Assembly (NCBI GenBank): GCA_046330435.1
Contig: JAXLST010000012.1
Span: 124,001-188,000, forward strand
Length of the DNA: 64,000 bases
Source of the DNA: Ga0077560 sp046330435
GTDB taxonomy: Bacteria > Actinomycetota > Thermoleophilia > Miltoncostaeales > Miltoncostaeaceae
Direction of reading: 5' to 3'
The position numbers and the translations under genes were made by a program. Below are positions 17,109-25,935 of this stretch, one piece after another (within the stretch, counting starts at the first letter, position 1; each line of letters starts with the position of its first letter). A model generated the notes under the pieces. It made no database searches, was not told where the DNA came from, and saw only the letters and a list, made by a program, of their open reading frames with translations.

Positions 17109-18965
17109 TCAGCGGGAGACCGAGGGCAGGGCCCAGATGCCCTGGTCCTCGTCGCCCAGACGCCACAGGAACGTGTGCGTCACACCGCCGGCGTTGATCG
17201 CGGCGTGCTTCTGGCGGACGGCCTCGGTGTCCAGGTACCGCACGTCGTGCCGCACGCCCGACGCGTAGTACGTGAACATCATCTCCCCGGAGGAGGGGTC
17301 CCGCACCGGCGAGGCGCCGACCCGGGCGATGAGGGCCTGCATGTCGTCGTACTCGTACGGCGTCCCGGGCTTTGAGGCGCCGGAGCCCTCGGGCCAGTCG
17401 ATGCCGTACATCGAGGTGCCCATCACGAACCGGTCGCGGTTCGGCATCGTGCTGACGTACTGGGCGACCCCCTGGAGCCAGCTCAGCGGGCTGATCTCCC
17501 CGGCGGTCGACGTGAGCCAGTGCCAGCCCCAGCTCATCACCAGGATCTCGTCGGCCTGCCCGGCGAGCACCGGGTAGTCGAAGATGCCGTTGCGCGGGTG
17601 CTGCTTGTTCGTGTCGCTCTGCTTGGCGGACACGCAGATCGACACCAGCCGGCCCTCGGCGTGCAGACGGCGCACCGCCTCGGTCACGAAGTCCGACAGG
17701 GCGGCGCGGTCGCTCCACAGGCCGGCCTCGAAGTCGATGTTCACGCCGTCGTAGCCGTAGGTGCGGGTGATCTCCACCAGCTTGGACAGCCACGCCTCGC
17801 GCACCGCGGGCTCGGTGAAGATGCGGTGCAGCGTCGCCGTGTTCTGGCAGTTGATGCGCGGCATGACCAGCACGCGGCGGGCGCGGGCCCAGCGGGTGAT
17901 CCGCGGGTCGTCCGCGCCGACGAACCGGGCGTCACCGGTGCAGTCGAAGTAGGTGGGGTAGATGCGCCCGATGCGCATGTAGTTCTGCTGGAAGTCCTCG
18001 AACGAGCGGTCCGTGGACGCCAGCAGGAACGCCCGGGCGGTGCCCGTGGTGGGCGCCGGCGGGTCCAGCTGCAGCTCGATGGGGGCGGACTCCGGCGAGA
18101 GCTGGCCGCGGCGGTCCACCGTGACCACCGTCACCTTGTGGACCTCGCCCTCCACCAGGCCGGTCACGACGCGCGAGGTCTCCCGGTCCTGGCCCAGCGG
18201 CTGGCCGTCGCGCAGCACCCGGTATCCGGCGAGCCCGAACGAGCCGGCGGACGTGGGGTGCCAGCTCACCCGGTACGCGCCGCCGCCGGCCGGCTCGGCC
18301 GTGAGGCCCGTGGGCGGGCGGGGCGGGGAGAGGACCGTGGCGACCTGCACCAGGCGGCTCATCGCCCCGATGCGGCCCGCCCGGTCCACCGGTGCGATCT
18401 GGAAGGTGTACGCCTTGCCGCCGACCACGTCGACGTCCAGGGACGTGTCCCGCACCTGCTTCACCACGAGGTCGTCGCGCAGGACGCGGTAGCCGAAGGC
18501 GCCGGGCACGGCGCCCCAGCGCAGGCGGACCCTGCGGTCGTTGAGCTCGCTCACCTCGAGGGTGGCGGGCGCGTCCAGCTTCGCGCGGTTGCGCACCTGG
18601 GTGCGGACGCGCACGACGGCGGCGCACCGCATCTTCTTCGCCCGGCCCTCGATGACCCCGATGCGGATCTTCGCGGTCCTGCCGGGCCGCACGCGGACCG
18701 TCATCGACCTGCGGCGCGTCTGGCCCACCACGTGCCCGCTGCGCGAGACCCGGTAGGTGAGGACGCGGCGGGCGCCGGCCGGCGGGCGCCAGCTCACGGC
18801 GAGGGTGTGGTCGTCCTTCTGCACCACCGTCACATGGGACGGGATGGCGCAGGAGGCGCCCGGGGCCGCCGCGCCGGGACGCGCGGCGGCGCCCCCGGCC
18901 AGGACCACTGCGGTCCCGGCGAGGGCGGCGATGAGGTGTGAACGGCGGTTCCGGGGCACGGGCAC
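17109..18965 (-). CDS. Secreted GH18 family glycoside hydrolase with fibronectin type III-like repeats
   Basis: A 618-residue exported protein with a signal peptide at about residues 8-34 (LIAALAGTAVVLAGGAAARPGAAA). Three beta-sandwich repeats of fibronectin III type fill about 40-310, with repeated YRVLRDG and YTFQIAPVDRAG phrases. A GH18 TIM-barrel domain follows. The catalytic DGVNIDFE motif (about 404-411) keeps the acid/base glutamate, and VMSWGWHW and a terminal FLWRLGDEDQGIW are typical of GH18. It probably cleaves an N-acetylglucosamine-containing polymer outside the cell. It lies downstream of the hyaluronan-synthase-like gene on the same strand. Start GTG 18965 follows AAAGGCGAG. 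Confidence 0.87.
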   Translation of the reverse strand: MPVPRNRRSHLIAALAGTAVVLAGGAAARPGAAAPGASCAIPSHVTVVQKDDHTLAVSWRPPAGARRVLTYRVSRSGHVVGQTRRRSMTVRVRPGRTAKIRIGVIEGRAKKMRCAAVVRVRTQVRNRAKLDAPATLEVSELNDRRVRLRWGAVPGAFGYRVLRDDLVVKQVRDTSLDVDVVGGKAYTFQIAPVDRAGRIGAMSRLVQVATVLSPPRPPTGLTAEPAGGGAYRVSWHPTSAGSFGLAGYRVLRDGQPLGQDRETSRVVTGLVEGEVHKVTVVTVDRRGQLSPESAPIELQLDPPAPTTGTARAFLLASTDRSFEDFQQNYMRIGRIYPTYFDCTGDARFVGADDPRITRWARARRVLVMPRINCQNTATLHRIFTEPAVREAWLSKLVEITRTYGYDGVNIDFEAGLWSDRAALSDFVTEAVRRLHAEGRLVSICVSAKQSDTNKQHPRNGIFDYPVLAGQADEILVMSWGWHWLTSTAGEISPLSWLQGVAQYVSTMPNRDRFVMGTSMYGIDWPEGSGASKPGTPYEYDDMQALIARVGASPVRDPSSGEMMFTYYASGVRHDVRYLDTEAVRQKHAAINAGGVTHTFLWRLGDEDQGIWALPSVSR

Positions 18966-18989
18966 GGGCAGCGGGGCTCGCCTTTCGGG

Positions 18990-19205
18990 TTACTGGGTGG
19001 CCAGGATGCTCTGCTCCGCCACCGCGACCGCGACGTCGGCGGTCTGGATGGCGGCGGTCGCGACCGTCCGGTGACGGTCGAGCTCACGGTCCAGGGACCG
19101 GTGCGCCGCGACGACGCCGGGCACGGCGGCGACCATCGGCACGGACGACAGGGCGATCGCGAGGGCCGCGCCGGTGCTGCGCGCCCACTGGGGAACGGTC
19201 CGCAT
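18990..19205 (-). CDS. Small membrane or secreted protein in polysaccharide operon
   Basis: A 71-residue protein with one hydrophobic segment near residues 12-35 (GAALAIALSSVPMVAAVPGVVAA). A short charged helix (RSLDRELDRHR) and an alanine/valine-rich tail follow. I do not recognise the family. The ATG shares one base with the TGA of the upstream synthase (TGATG), so it is translationally coupled and may be a small partner of that membrane enzyme. This is inference from position only. Confidence 0.65.
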   Translation of the reverse strand: MRTVPQWARSTGAALAIALSSVPMVAAVPGVVAAHRSLDRELDRHRTVATAAIQTADVAVAVAEQSILATQ

Positions 19206-20623
19206 CAGGCGACCGCCCGGTCGGAGTCGGGATTCTGCGCATCGGTCGCGGCCATCTGGGCGACCGCGGCTCGGGGCACGAGCACTGCGGGCACTGTTTC
19301 CTCCTTGATCATGCCGGCGGTGGCCGGGCGGGTCCCCCACGACGCGGTGCGTGAGGTGAAGATCGCGTAGTACGTCTGCCACAACATGAACGCCAGGTAG
19401 AAGAAGACGAACGCGATGCCGTAGATCCACAGCGTGTCGTACTGCCGCTTCCGGAACGCGAAGTAGAGGCTGTAGACCAGGGCGATCGCGTAGATCCCCA
19501 CCAGGTAGATCATCGGCGCGGCGTGGCCCTGGACGAGCGGACGGAACACCGTCGCGCGCAGGGCGGTGATGGGGGCGAGGAGCGGCAGGATCATCCCGAC
19601 GTAGACGGCGAGGGCCGCCGCGGGGTGCTTGCGCCACATGAACGTCGCAACGATCAGGGACTCGCGGGTCCAGGAGCGCTTCCACCGCGCCTGCTGGCGC
19701 ATGAACTTCTTGAACGTGGTGGGGACCGCGGTGTGGCTCACCGCGTCGGCGTGGTACACGACCCGCCACTCCCGCAGCACGCAGTTGGTCAGGGACCGGT
19801 CGTCGCCGAACGTCGACTCGCGGCCCAGGAACGTCTGGTTCTCCCACCAGTCCAGGCGGGGCATGATCGCCTCGCGCCGGTAGGCGGAGAAGCAGCCGGA
19901 GCAGCAGGTGACCGCCCCGAACACGGACTCGGCGGCCTTGAAGACCTTGAACGCCACGAAGTAGCGGACCGCCTGCATCTTGGCGAGCCACGTCTCGCGG
20001 ACGTTGAGGACCTCGGCGTGGCCGCACACGGCGCCCACCCGGTCGTCGTCGAACGCCTGGACGAGCTTGGCCATCGCGTCGGCCTCGAGCTCCGAGTCGG
20101 AGTCGACGAACGCGATGATCTCCGCGTCGGTGGCGCGGATGCCGGCCGCCATCGCCGCGCGCTTGCCGCGGTTCTGGGGGAAGTCGATGACCTCGATGCG
20201 CCCGCCGGACTCGGCCGCGATGCGCCGCATCTCACCGAGGGTGTCGTCGGTGGAGCCGTCGTTGACGGCGACGATCTGGAGCAGCTCGGGCGGGTAGTCG
20301 ACGGCGAGGATGGACCGCAGCGACGAGGCGATCGCCGCCTCCTCGTTGAAGCCGGGCATCACGACGGCCACGCGGGGGCGGAGCCCCACGTCCATGGGTG
20401 CCCGGTACGCCAGGGACAAGGCGAACCGGGACAGGATGTAGGTGGTCACGACGAGCCCGTAGATCCCGAACCAGGGATCCAGCTCGATCTGACCTGCGAA
20501 GGCGATCTTGTACGCGACGATCGCCGCGAGGATCAGCAGCAGGTAGACCGCGACCGCGAAACTGGCCAGACGCGGGAGCACACGACCGCGTCCGGCCCGG
20601 TGAAGTTGGGGCAAAGAGGGCAC
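19205..20623 (-). CDS. Processive family 2 glycosyltransferase, hyaluronan/chitin/poly-GlcNAc synthase-like
   Basis: A 472-residue membrane glycosyltransferase. Two N-terminal membrane helices precede a GT-A domain with VVMPGFNEE, NDGSTDDT and the metal-binding VDSDSELE. CCSGCFSAYRRE and the processive-enzyme motif QQARWKRSW follow, then four or so C-terminal membrane helices. The D, DxD, D, QxxRW set marks enzymes that polymerise and export a beta-linked polysaccharide. The product sugar cannot be read from sequence. It is followed, coupled, by a small membrane protein and then a secreted GH18 enzyme. Start is GTG 20623; no strong ribosome site is visible. Confidence 0.88.
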   Translation of the reverse strand: MPSLPQLHRAGRGRVLPRLASFAVAVYLLLILAAIVAYKIAFAGQIELDPWFGIYGLVVTTYILSRFALSLAYRAPMDVGLRPRVAVVMPGFNEEAAIASSLRSILAVDYPPELLQIVAVNDGSTDDTLGEMRRIAAESGGRIEVIDFPQNRGKRAAMAAGIRATDAEIIAFVDSDSELEADAMAKLVQAFDDDRVGAVCGHAEVLNVRETWLAKMQAVRYFVAFKVFKAAESVFGAVTCCSGCFSAYRREAIMPRLDWWENQTFLGRESTFGDDRSLTNCVLREWRVVYHADAVSHTAVPTTFKKFMRQQARWKRSWTRESLIVATFMWRKHPAAALAVYVGMILPLLAPITALRATVFRPLVQGHAAPMIYLVGIYAIALVYSLYFAFRKRQYDTLWIYGIAFVFFYLAFMLWQTYYAIFTSRTASWGTRPATAGMIKEETVPAVLVPRAAVAQMAATDAQNPDSDRAVA

Positions 20624-20650
20624 CGGGTGGATGGCACGGGGGTTGCAGAT

Positions 20651-20680
20651 CCGAGGAGCCGCACGTGGGCATTTCCTCGG
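20651..20680. repeat. Inverted repeat upstream of the processive synthase
   Basis: Seven-bp arms CCGAGGA and TCCTCGG enclose a 16-bp centre, within the 117-bp gap (20624-20740) that should hold the promoter of the leftward synthase. It may be an operator or a leader hairpin. No coding sequence is seen in this gap. Confidence 0.35.
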
Positions 20681-20740
20681 GGCACCCTCTTGATCGGCCT
20701 CGGACCGCCCAACCTGAAGGGCGGGTCGTCACCGGGTGCG

Positions 20741-21232
20741 TCAGCGGTCGCGCAGGCGGATGGGGCGGCGCCCCATCGCGACCAGCCGCGGCGGCGTGTC
20801 GCGGTACAGCGTGATGCGGCGCGCGCCCTCGGTCCGGGTGAGCCAGATCCACCCGGCGAGGTTCACCAGCCCCGTGCCGAACGCCATCCCGGCGATGAGC
20901 GCGCCCACGCCGGACTTCCCGGCGAGGCCCAGCGTCACCAGGGCGGCGACGAACAGCAGCTCGAGTGCGACGCGGCGGAGGATCTCCCGGGGCGGCTCGA
21001 CGTCCATGTCCGCCGGGGCGGCCTGCGCGTCCCGGGCGGCGCCGATGAGCCAGCGCAGGTTCGTCGCGCCCAGGACCGCCAGCATGATCACGCTCATGAC
21101 GGCGAACGTCCCGAGGGACCGGCCCGCCTCGCCGCGCACCTCGGCGTCCAGGGCGGCGCCCGCGGCGCCCACGGCGAGGTAGCCGGCGGCGTACGCGCGG
21201 TATTCGGTGACCAGCGGGGCGATCGACGGCAT
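20741..21232 (-). CDS. Hypothetical membrane protein
   Basis: A 163-residue protein with about four hydrophobic segments (near residues 14-28, 40-60, 90-108 and 110-130), including GTFAVMSVIMLAVLGATNL and GVGALIAGMAFGTGLVNLAGWIWL. A basic C-terminus ends GRRPIRLRDR. I do not recognise the family and see no catalytic motif. It is divergent from ligD and upstream of the polysaccharide synthase on the same strand, but separated from it by 117 bp. Confidence 0.7.
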   Translation of the reverse strand: MPSIAPLVTEYRAYAAGYLAVGAAGAALDAEVRGEAGRSLGTFAVMSVIMLAVLGATNLRWLIGAARDAQAAPADMDVEPPREILRRVALELLFVAALVTLGLAGKSGVGALIAGMAFGTGLVNLAGWIWLTRTEGARRITLYRDTPPRLVAMGRRPIRLRDR

Positions 21233-21276
21233 GCGCCGCGCATATTGGCACGTGGACGACCTGGGAGAATGATCCC

Positions 21277-23637
21277 GTGGGCCTGGACGAGTACCGGCGC
21301 AAGCGCGACTTCGGCGCGACGCCCGAGCCGGCGGCCGAGGGGGACGCCGCCCGGGAGGGTCCGCCGCGGTTCACCGTGCAGCGGCACAGCGCCCGCGCGC
21401 TGCACTTCGACCTGCGGCTGGAGCACGAGGGCGCGCTGGCGTCGTGGGCCGTCCCCAAGGGGGTGCCGCTGCGCCGCGGGCCCAAGCGCCTGGCGGTGCG
21501 CACCGAGGACCACCCCATGGAGTACCTGGAGTTCGCGGCGGTCATCCCGGAGGGCCAGTACGGCGCCGGGCGCATGACCGTGTGGGACACCGGCACGTAC
21601 GAGCCCCTGAAGATCACGGCGGACGAGTGGAAGGTCGTCCTGCACGGCGGGATCCTGGAGGGCGAGTACCACATGGTCCGCACCGGGACCGAGTCGGGGA
21701 AGGAGCAGTGGCTGCTGTTCCGGGCGAACGCCGCGGGGGACGGCGCCCCGGACCCGGCCCCGGCGTTCCGGGAGCTGCGCCCCATGCTCGCCTCGGCGAG
21801 CCGGGAGCCGTTCGACGACCCGGCGTGGACGTATGAGGTGAAGTGGGACGGCTACCGGGCGCTGGTGCTGGTCACGGGCGACGGGGTCGAGCTCCGATCG
21901 CGCAGCGGCCGGGACGTGACCGCCGAGTACCCGGAGCTCGGCAACCTGCGCCGGCTGCTGCTGTGCCAGGAGGCGGTGCTGGACGCGGAGATCTGCATCC
22001 TTGACGACGAGGGCCGCGCGAGCTTCCAGGCCCTGCAGCGCCACGACGGCACGGCGACCCTGGTGGCGTTCGACGTCCTGTACGCCGACGGCCGGTGGGT
22101 GACCGACCGGCCCCTCGCCGAGCGCCGGGAGCTGCTTGCCGCGATCGTGGCACCAGAGGCCGCCCCGCGCCTGGTGGTGTCGGAGCAGGTCCCCGGCCAC
22201 GGCACGGCCCTGTACGGCGCGGCGCTGGAACGCGGCATCGAGGGGATCGTCGCCAAGCGCCTCGATGCGCCGTACCGGCCCGGGCAGCGCACCCGGGACT
22301 GGGTGAAGGTGAAGGCGCGCAACGAGGAGACGGTCCTCATCGGCGGCTGGAGCGAGGGGGAGGGCTCCCGGCGCAGCACGATCGGCAGCCTGCTGGTGGG
22401 GCGGCCCTCCGCCGAGGGGCTGGTGTTCACCGGGATGGTGGGGTCGGGGCTCACCGAGGCCACCGCGCGGGACCTGCGCGGCCGGCTGGAGGCCGAGCCC
22501 CGCGACGACAGTCCGTTCACGGTCCCCCCGCCGCCGGCCGCCGGGGTGCACTGGGTGGAGCCCACCCGCTGGTGCCGGGTCGCCTACGTGGAGATGACGG
22601 CGGACGGCCGCATGCGGGCGCCGGTGTTCCTGGGCATGGCCGACGGGCCGGACACCGGGGAGGAGCAGTGGGTGGCGCCGCGGGGGGACGACGCCCCGGC
22701 GGGGAGCGCGGCGCCCGCGTCCGTCGGCGACGAGCAGATCCTGGCCGACGGTGACCGGCGCGTGCGCCTCACCAACCGCTCCAAGGTCTACTGGCCGGGC
22801 GAGGGCATCACCAAGGGCGACCTGCTGGACCACTACCTGCGGGTGTCGCAGTGGCTGGTGCCGCACCTGGCGGGCCGCCCGATGATCCTCAAGCGCTACC
22901 CCAACGGCATCGCGGAGCCGTTCTTCTTCCAGCACAACGCGCCCGACAACACGCCGCCGTGGATGCGCACCGTCGACCTGGGGCGCGGCGAGTCGTCCCG
23001 CGAGACCAGCCGGTACCTGGTGGTGGACGACCCCCTGGCGCTGGTGTGGGTCGCGAACCTCGGGTGCATCGACATGAACCCCTGGCAGAGCCGGGCGGAC
23101 ACGCCGGGGGAGCCCACGCACGTGCTGTTCGACCTGGACCCGCCGGACGGCATGCCGTTCGACGTGGTGGTCGAAACGGCGCTGATGGTGCGGGAGGCAC
23201 TGGAGCTGCTGGGCCTGCGCGGCTACCCCAAGACCTCCGGCAGCACCGGCATGCACGTGTTCGTCCCCGTGGGGCCGGGCCTCACGTACGAGGTCACGCG
23301 CCTGTTCGCCCAGGTGGTCTGCGACGGCCTGGCGCGCAGCCGGCCGGACGTGCTCACCACGGTCGTGCCCGTCGCGAACCGCGGCAACCGCCTCTACCTG
23401 GACGCCAACCAGAACGGCCGCGGACGCAGCGTCTCCAGCGTGTATTCGGTGCGGCCGCGTCCGGGCGCGCCGGTGTCCACGCCCCTGGAGTGGGACGAGG
23501 TGCGGCCCGGCCTCGACCCCCGGGCGTTCACCATGGACGTCGTCGCGCGGCGGCTGGTGCGCCATGGCGACCTGTTCGCCGGCGCCCTCGACGATCCGCA
23601 GCCCCTGTCCGAGGCCATCGCCAGGATCACGGGGTGA
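21277..23637 (+). CDS. ligD: Multifunctional ATP-dependent DNA ligase LigD (non-homologous end joining)
   Basis: A 786-residue three-domain enzyme that repairs double-strand breaks with Ku. The 3'-phosphoesterase domain is first (about residues 15-160, with RHSARALHFDLRLE). The ligase domain follows, with nucleotidyl lysine 189 in EVKWDGYRAL and DWVKVKARNEE further on. The polymerase/primase domain is last (about 480-786), with FDLDPP, KTSGSTGMHVFVP and RGKR-type SVYSVRPRPGAPVSTPLEW. The order PE-ligase-polymerase resembles Pseudomonas LigD, not the polymerase-first mycobacterial enzyme. GTG 21277 follows GGGAGA. No Ku gene is in the window. The stop overlaps the next gene. Confidence 0.96.
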   Translation: MGLDEYRRKRDFGATPEPAAEGDAAREGPPRFTVQRHSARALHFDLRLEHEGALASWAVPKGVPLRRGPKRLAVRTEDHPMEYLEFAAVIPEGQYGAGRMTVWDTGTYEPLKITADEWKVVLHGGILEGEYHMVRTGTESGKEQWLLFRANAAGDGAPDPAPAFRELRPMLASASREPFDDPAWTYEVKWDGYRALVLVTGDGVELRSRSGRDVTAEYPELGNLRRLLLCQEAVLDAEICILDDEGRASFQALQRHDGTATLVAFDVLYADGRWVTDRPLAERRELLAAIVAPEAAPRLVVSEQVPGHGTALYGAALERGIEGIVAKRLDAPYRPGQRTRDWVKVKARNEETVLIGGWSEGEGSRRSTIGSLLVGRPSAEGLVFTGMVGSGLTEATARDLRGRLEAEPRDDSPFTVPPPPAAGVHWVEPTRWCRVAYVEMTADGRMRAPVFLGMADGPDTGEEQWVAPRGDDAPAGSAAPASVGDEQILADGDRRVRLTNRSKVYWPGEGITKGDLLDHYLRVSQWLVPHLAGRPMILKRYPNGIAEPFFFQHNAPDNTPPWMRTVDLGRGESSRETSRYLVVDDPLALVWVANLGCIDMNPWQSRADTPGEPTHVLFDLDPPDGMPFDVVVETALMVREALELLGLRGYPKTSGSTGMHVFVPVGPGLTYEVTRLFAQVVCDGLARSRPDVLTTVVPVANRGNRLYLDANQNGRGRSVSSVYSVRPRPGAPVSTPLEWDEVRPGLDPRAFTMDVVARRLVRHGDLFAGALDDPQPLSEAIARITG

Positions 23638-24158
23638 CCGCCCGCCTCCCGGCCCTCCTCCTGGCCTGCCTGCTGCTGCTGGCGGGCTGCAGCACCGGCG
23701 AGCGGCGTCCCGGGCCCCCGGCGCCCGCCCCCCAGGCCAGCGGCTACTTCGTGGGCAGGACCCCCGGCGGGCTGGGCGTCGCCGTCGACCTGGCCGGGTT
23801 CGACCCCACCGCGCAGGCGGTCTCCACCGCTCTGCTCGACTACCCGCGCCCCGTGGCCCTGGCGATCGTGTCGATGGTCAACGACGGGGACCGGGACGTC
23901 CCCGCCCCCGAGCTCGTCGCCCGCACGCGGTCGGGCCGGCTCGTGCCGCTGGTGGACGTGCGGGTGCTGCTCGCCCGCCTCCCGGAGGCATCGGCCCAGG
24001 CCGCCCGCAAGCGCCTGCAGCCCGCTCCCGGCGTGCTCGCGGCGGGCACCAGCAGCCTCCGGTACCTCGGCGCGGTGGACGTCGCGGTGCCCGACGTGGA
24101 CGGCATCCGGATGGTCGCCAGCGACGCCGTGATGGATCTTCAGGAGCGCCGCCGGTAG
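23634..24158 (+). CDS. Predicted lipoprotein, unknown function
   Basis: A 174-residue exported protein whose N-terminus VTARLPALLLACLLLLAGC is a lipoprotein signal peptide with the lipobox LAGC; cysteine 19 would be lipidated. The mature part (YFVGRTPGGLGVAVDLAGFDP onward) has no motif I recognise; it looks like one compact alpha/beta domain of about 140 residues. The GTG start overlaps the ligD stop by 4 bp, so it is translated with ligD, though no functional link is evident. Confidence 0.78.
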   Translation: MTARLPALLLACLLLLAGCSTGERRPGPPAPAPQASGYFVGRTPGGLGVAVDLAGFDPTAQAVSTALLDYPRPVALAIVSMVNDGDRDVPAPELVARTRSGRLVPLVDVRVLLARLPEASAQAARKRLQPAPGVLAAGTSSLRYLGAVDVAVPDVDGIRMVASDAVMDLQERRR

Positions 24159-24173
24159 GAGACCGGCGCCCCC

Positions 24174-25037
24174 GTGGCGAAACACTGGCGCAGGATGCCT
24201 GCCACTGATGAAGTTCACGCCCTCCGCGAGCGCCTCCGCCGGGACTACGAGGAGTTCAGCCCCGCGCAGCAGGCCCTCGCGCGATACGTCGCCGACCACA
24301 TCGGCGACCTCCCGCTCATGTCGGCCCATGAGGTCGCGCGTGCGGCGCACTGCAGCCCCGCCACCGTCGTCCGCTTCGCGCAGGCGCTCGGATACGGCGG
24401 GTACCCCGACATGCAGCAGCTCGTCCGACGCGCGCAGCGCCCCTGGCTGCCGCCCGCGGGACGGGAGCAGAAGCTGGGGGTCTTCGGCGGCGGGGACGGC
24501 GTGCGCGCCGCGCTCGACGCGGAACGCCACGCCCTGGAGGACACCGCCGAGCGGCTGGGCCAGCGCGGCCTCGCCCCGCTCGCCAGCGCCCTCGCCGGCC
24601 GCAGGCCGGTGGTGGTGGCCGGTGACGGCCATGCGCGGCCGGTGGTCGGGATCCTCGCCGACCGCCTGGGACGGGCGGGCCTGGCCTGTGTCCCGGTGAC
24701 CCAGCTGGAGTCGGGCGACCGCGCCTGGCTCTCGGGCCTCGCCTCGAACGGCGCGGTCCTGGCCGTGGGGATCGGGCGGGAGGCCCGGGTGGCCCACGTC
24801 GCCGCGGAGGCGGGCCGCCAGGCCGGCGTCCCGGTGGTGGCGCTGGTGGACTCGAGCCTGTCGCCGCTGGCGCGGCTCAGCCTGGCGCGCGTGGTTCCCG
24901 CCGACGTCCGCGGGGGCGCGCCGAGCCTGGTGGCGATGATCGCCGTCGCACAGGCCCTCGCGGCCGCGGTGGAGGGCGCAGCCCGTCGCGCGCCCGCCGC
25001 CGGGCAGGACCGCGAGCTGGCGGCGGTATCGGCCTGA
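24174..25037 (+). CDS. MurR/RpiR family transcriptional regulator
   Basis: A 287-residue regulator. An N-terminal RpiR-type helix-turn-helix (FSPAQQALARYVADHIGDLP, then MSAHEVARAAHCSPATVVRF) is followed by QALGYGGYPDMQQL. A C-terminal SIS-like domain (about residues 125-265) is of the type that binds phosphosugars. The family usually controls sugar-phosphate or cell-wall sugar catabolism, but no such target gene is adjacent. GTG 24174 is chosen because AGGAGA lies upstream; ATG 24195 is an alternative. A strong hairpin follows the gene. Confidence 0.87.
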   Translation: MAKHWRRMPATDEVHALRERLRRDYEEFSPAQQALARYVADHIGDLPLMSAHEVARAAHCSPATVVRFAQALGYGGYPDMQQLVRRAQRPWLPPAGREQKLGVFGGGDGVRAALDAERHALEDTAERLGQRGLAPLASALAGRRPVVVAGDGHARPVVGILADRLGRAGLACVPVTQLESGDRAWLSGLASNGAVLAVGIGREARVAHVAAEAGRQAGVPVVALVDSSLSPLARLSLARVVPADVRGGAPSLVAMIAVAQALAAAVEGAARRAPAAGQDRELAAVSA

Positions 25038-25038
25038 G

Positions 25039-25079
25039 CCAAGGGTTGGCGGGCCCTCACGGGCCCGCGGACCCCTTGG
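25039..25079 (+). terminator. Nested hairpin after the RpiR-family gene
   Basis: An outer stem CCAAGGG/CCCTTGG encloses an inner perfect 8-bp stem GCGGGCCC/GGGCCCGC with a TCAC loop, starting one base after the stop codon. No T-run follows directly. It insulates the regulator from the yebC-ruv operon. Confidence 0.7.
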
Positions 25080-25081
25080 GC

Positions 25082-25087
25082 TAGAAT
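25082..25087 (+). promoter_or_regulatory. -10 promoter element of the yebC-ruvCAB operon
   Basis: TAGAAT, a good match to the actinobacterial -10 consensus TANNNT, lies 82 bp before yebC and directly after the upstream terminator. No clear -35 is seen at 17 bp; many actinobacterial promoters rely on the -10. Confidence 0.5.
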
Positions 25088-25168
25088 GCCCGGACGTTTT
25101 TCCGGCGGTGGTGAGGTGGCCGGGCCCGGGTGCACGCCCGGTCCGGGGGGACGACGAAGGAGGACGCC

Positions 25169-25918
25169 GTGTCCGGGCACAGCAAATGGGCGACCATCAA
25201 GCGCAAGAAGGGCGCGGCGGACGCCAAGCGCGGCCAGCTCTTCTCCAAGCTCTCGCGGGCGATCATCGTGGCCGCGAAGGAGGGCGGGGCGGATCCCGAG
25301 GCCAACTCGGCCCTCGCGACGGCCGTCCAGAAGGCCCGCGACAACTCCATGCCCAAGGAGAACATCGAGCGCGCCATCCAGCGCGGCGCGGGCGCCGGTG
25401 ACGGCGAGGCCTACGAGGGCATCACGTACGAGGGCTACGGCCCGGGCGGCGTGGCGATCCTCGTGAGCATCCTCACCGACAACCGGAACCGCACGGCGGC
25501 CGACGTCCGCCACATCTTCACCAAGCACGGCGGCTCGCTGGGCACGCCCGGCACCGTGGCGTGGCAGTTCGAGCGCAAGGGCGTGATCCTCATCGACGCC
25601 GACGGCGCGGACGAGGACCAGGTGATGGAGGCGGCGCTGGAGGCCGGGGCGGAGGACATCGCCCTGGACGGCTCCCAGTGGCAGGTCACGACCGAGCCCA
25701 CGGAGTTCAACGCGGTGCGCGACGCCCTGGAGGGCGCGGGCATCACGATGGCCTCCGCGGACCTCACCATGGTCCCCAAGACCACCGTCGCCCCGAACGA
25801 GGCGGAGGCCCGCCGCCTGCTGAAGCTCGTGGACGCCCTGGAGGAGAACGACGACGTCCAGGAGGTCTTCGCGAACTTCGACATCTCGGAGGAGATGCTG
25901 GAGGCCGTCGCCGGCTGA
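25169..25918 (+). CDS. yebC: YebC/PmpR family protein (translation factor or DNA-binding regulator)
   Basis: A 249-residue YebC family protein. It begins with the invariant SGHSKWATIKRKKGAADAKR and carries ENIERAIQRGAG and YEGYGPGGVAILV, all family hallmarks. GTG 25169 is preceded by AAGGAGG, which decides the start. Members have been described as transcriptional regulators and, more recently, as factors that help ribosomes at difficult sequences. It is first in the operon before ruvC, ruvA and ruvB, an order widespread in bacteria. Confidence 0.96.
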   Translation: MSGHSKWATIKRKKGAADAKRGQLFSKLSRAIIVAAKEGGADPEANSALATAVQKARDNSMPKENIERAIQRGAGAGDGEAYEGITYEGYGPGGVAILVSILTDNRNRTAADVRHIFTKHGGSLGTPGTVAWQFERKGVILIDADGADEDQVMEAALEAGAEDIALDGSQWQVTTEPTEFNAVRDALEGAGITMASADLTMVPKTTVAPNEAEARRLLKLVDALEENDDVQEVFANFDISEEMLEAVAG

Positions 25919-25935
25919 CGGCGAACACGCACACC

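Noticed and set aside
20703..20727. Bulged GACC-GCCC/GGGCGGGTC hairpin as terminator of the gene ending at 20741
   Set aside because: The stem has a bulge, there is no T-run and the region is also the promoter area of the next leftward gene; evidence is too weak.
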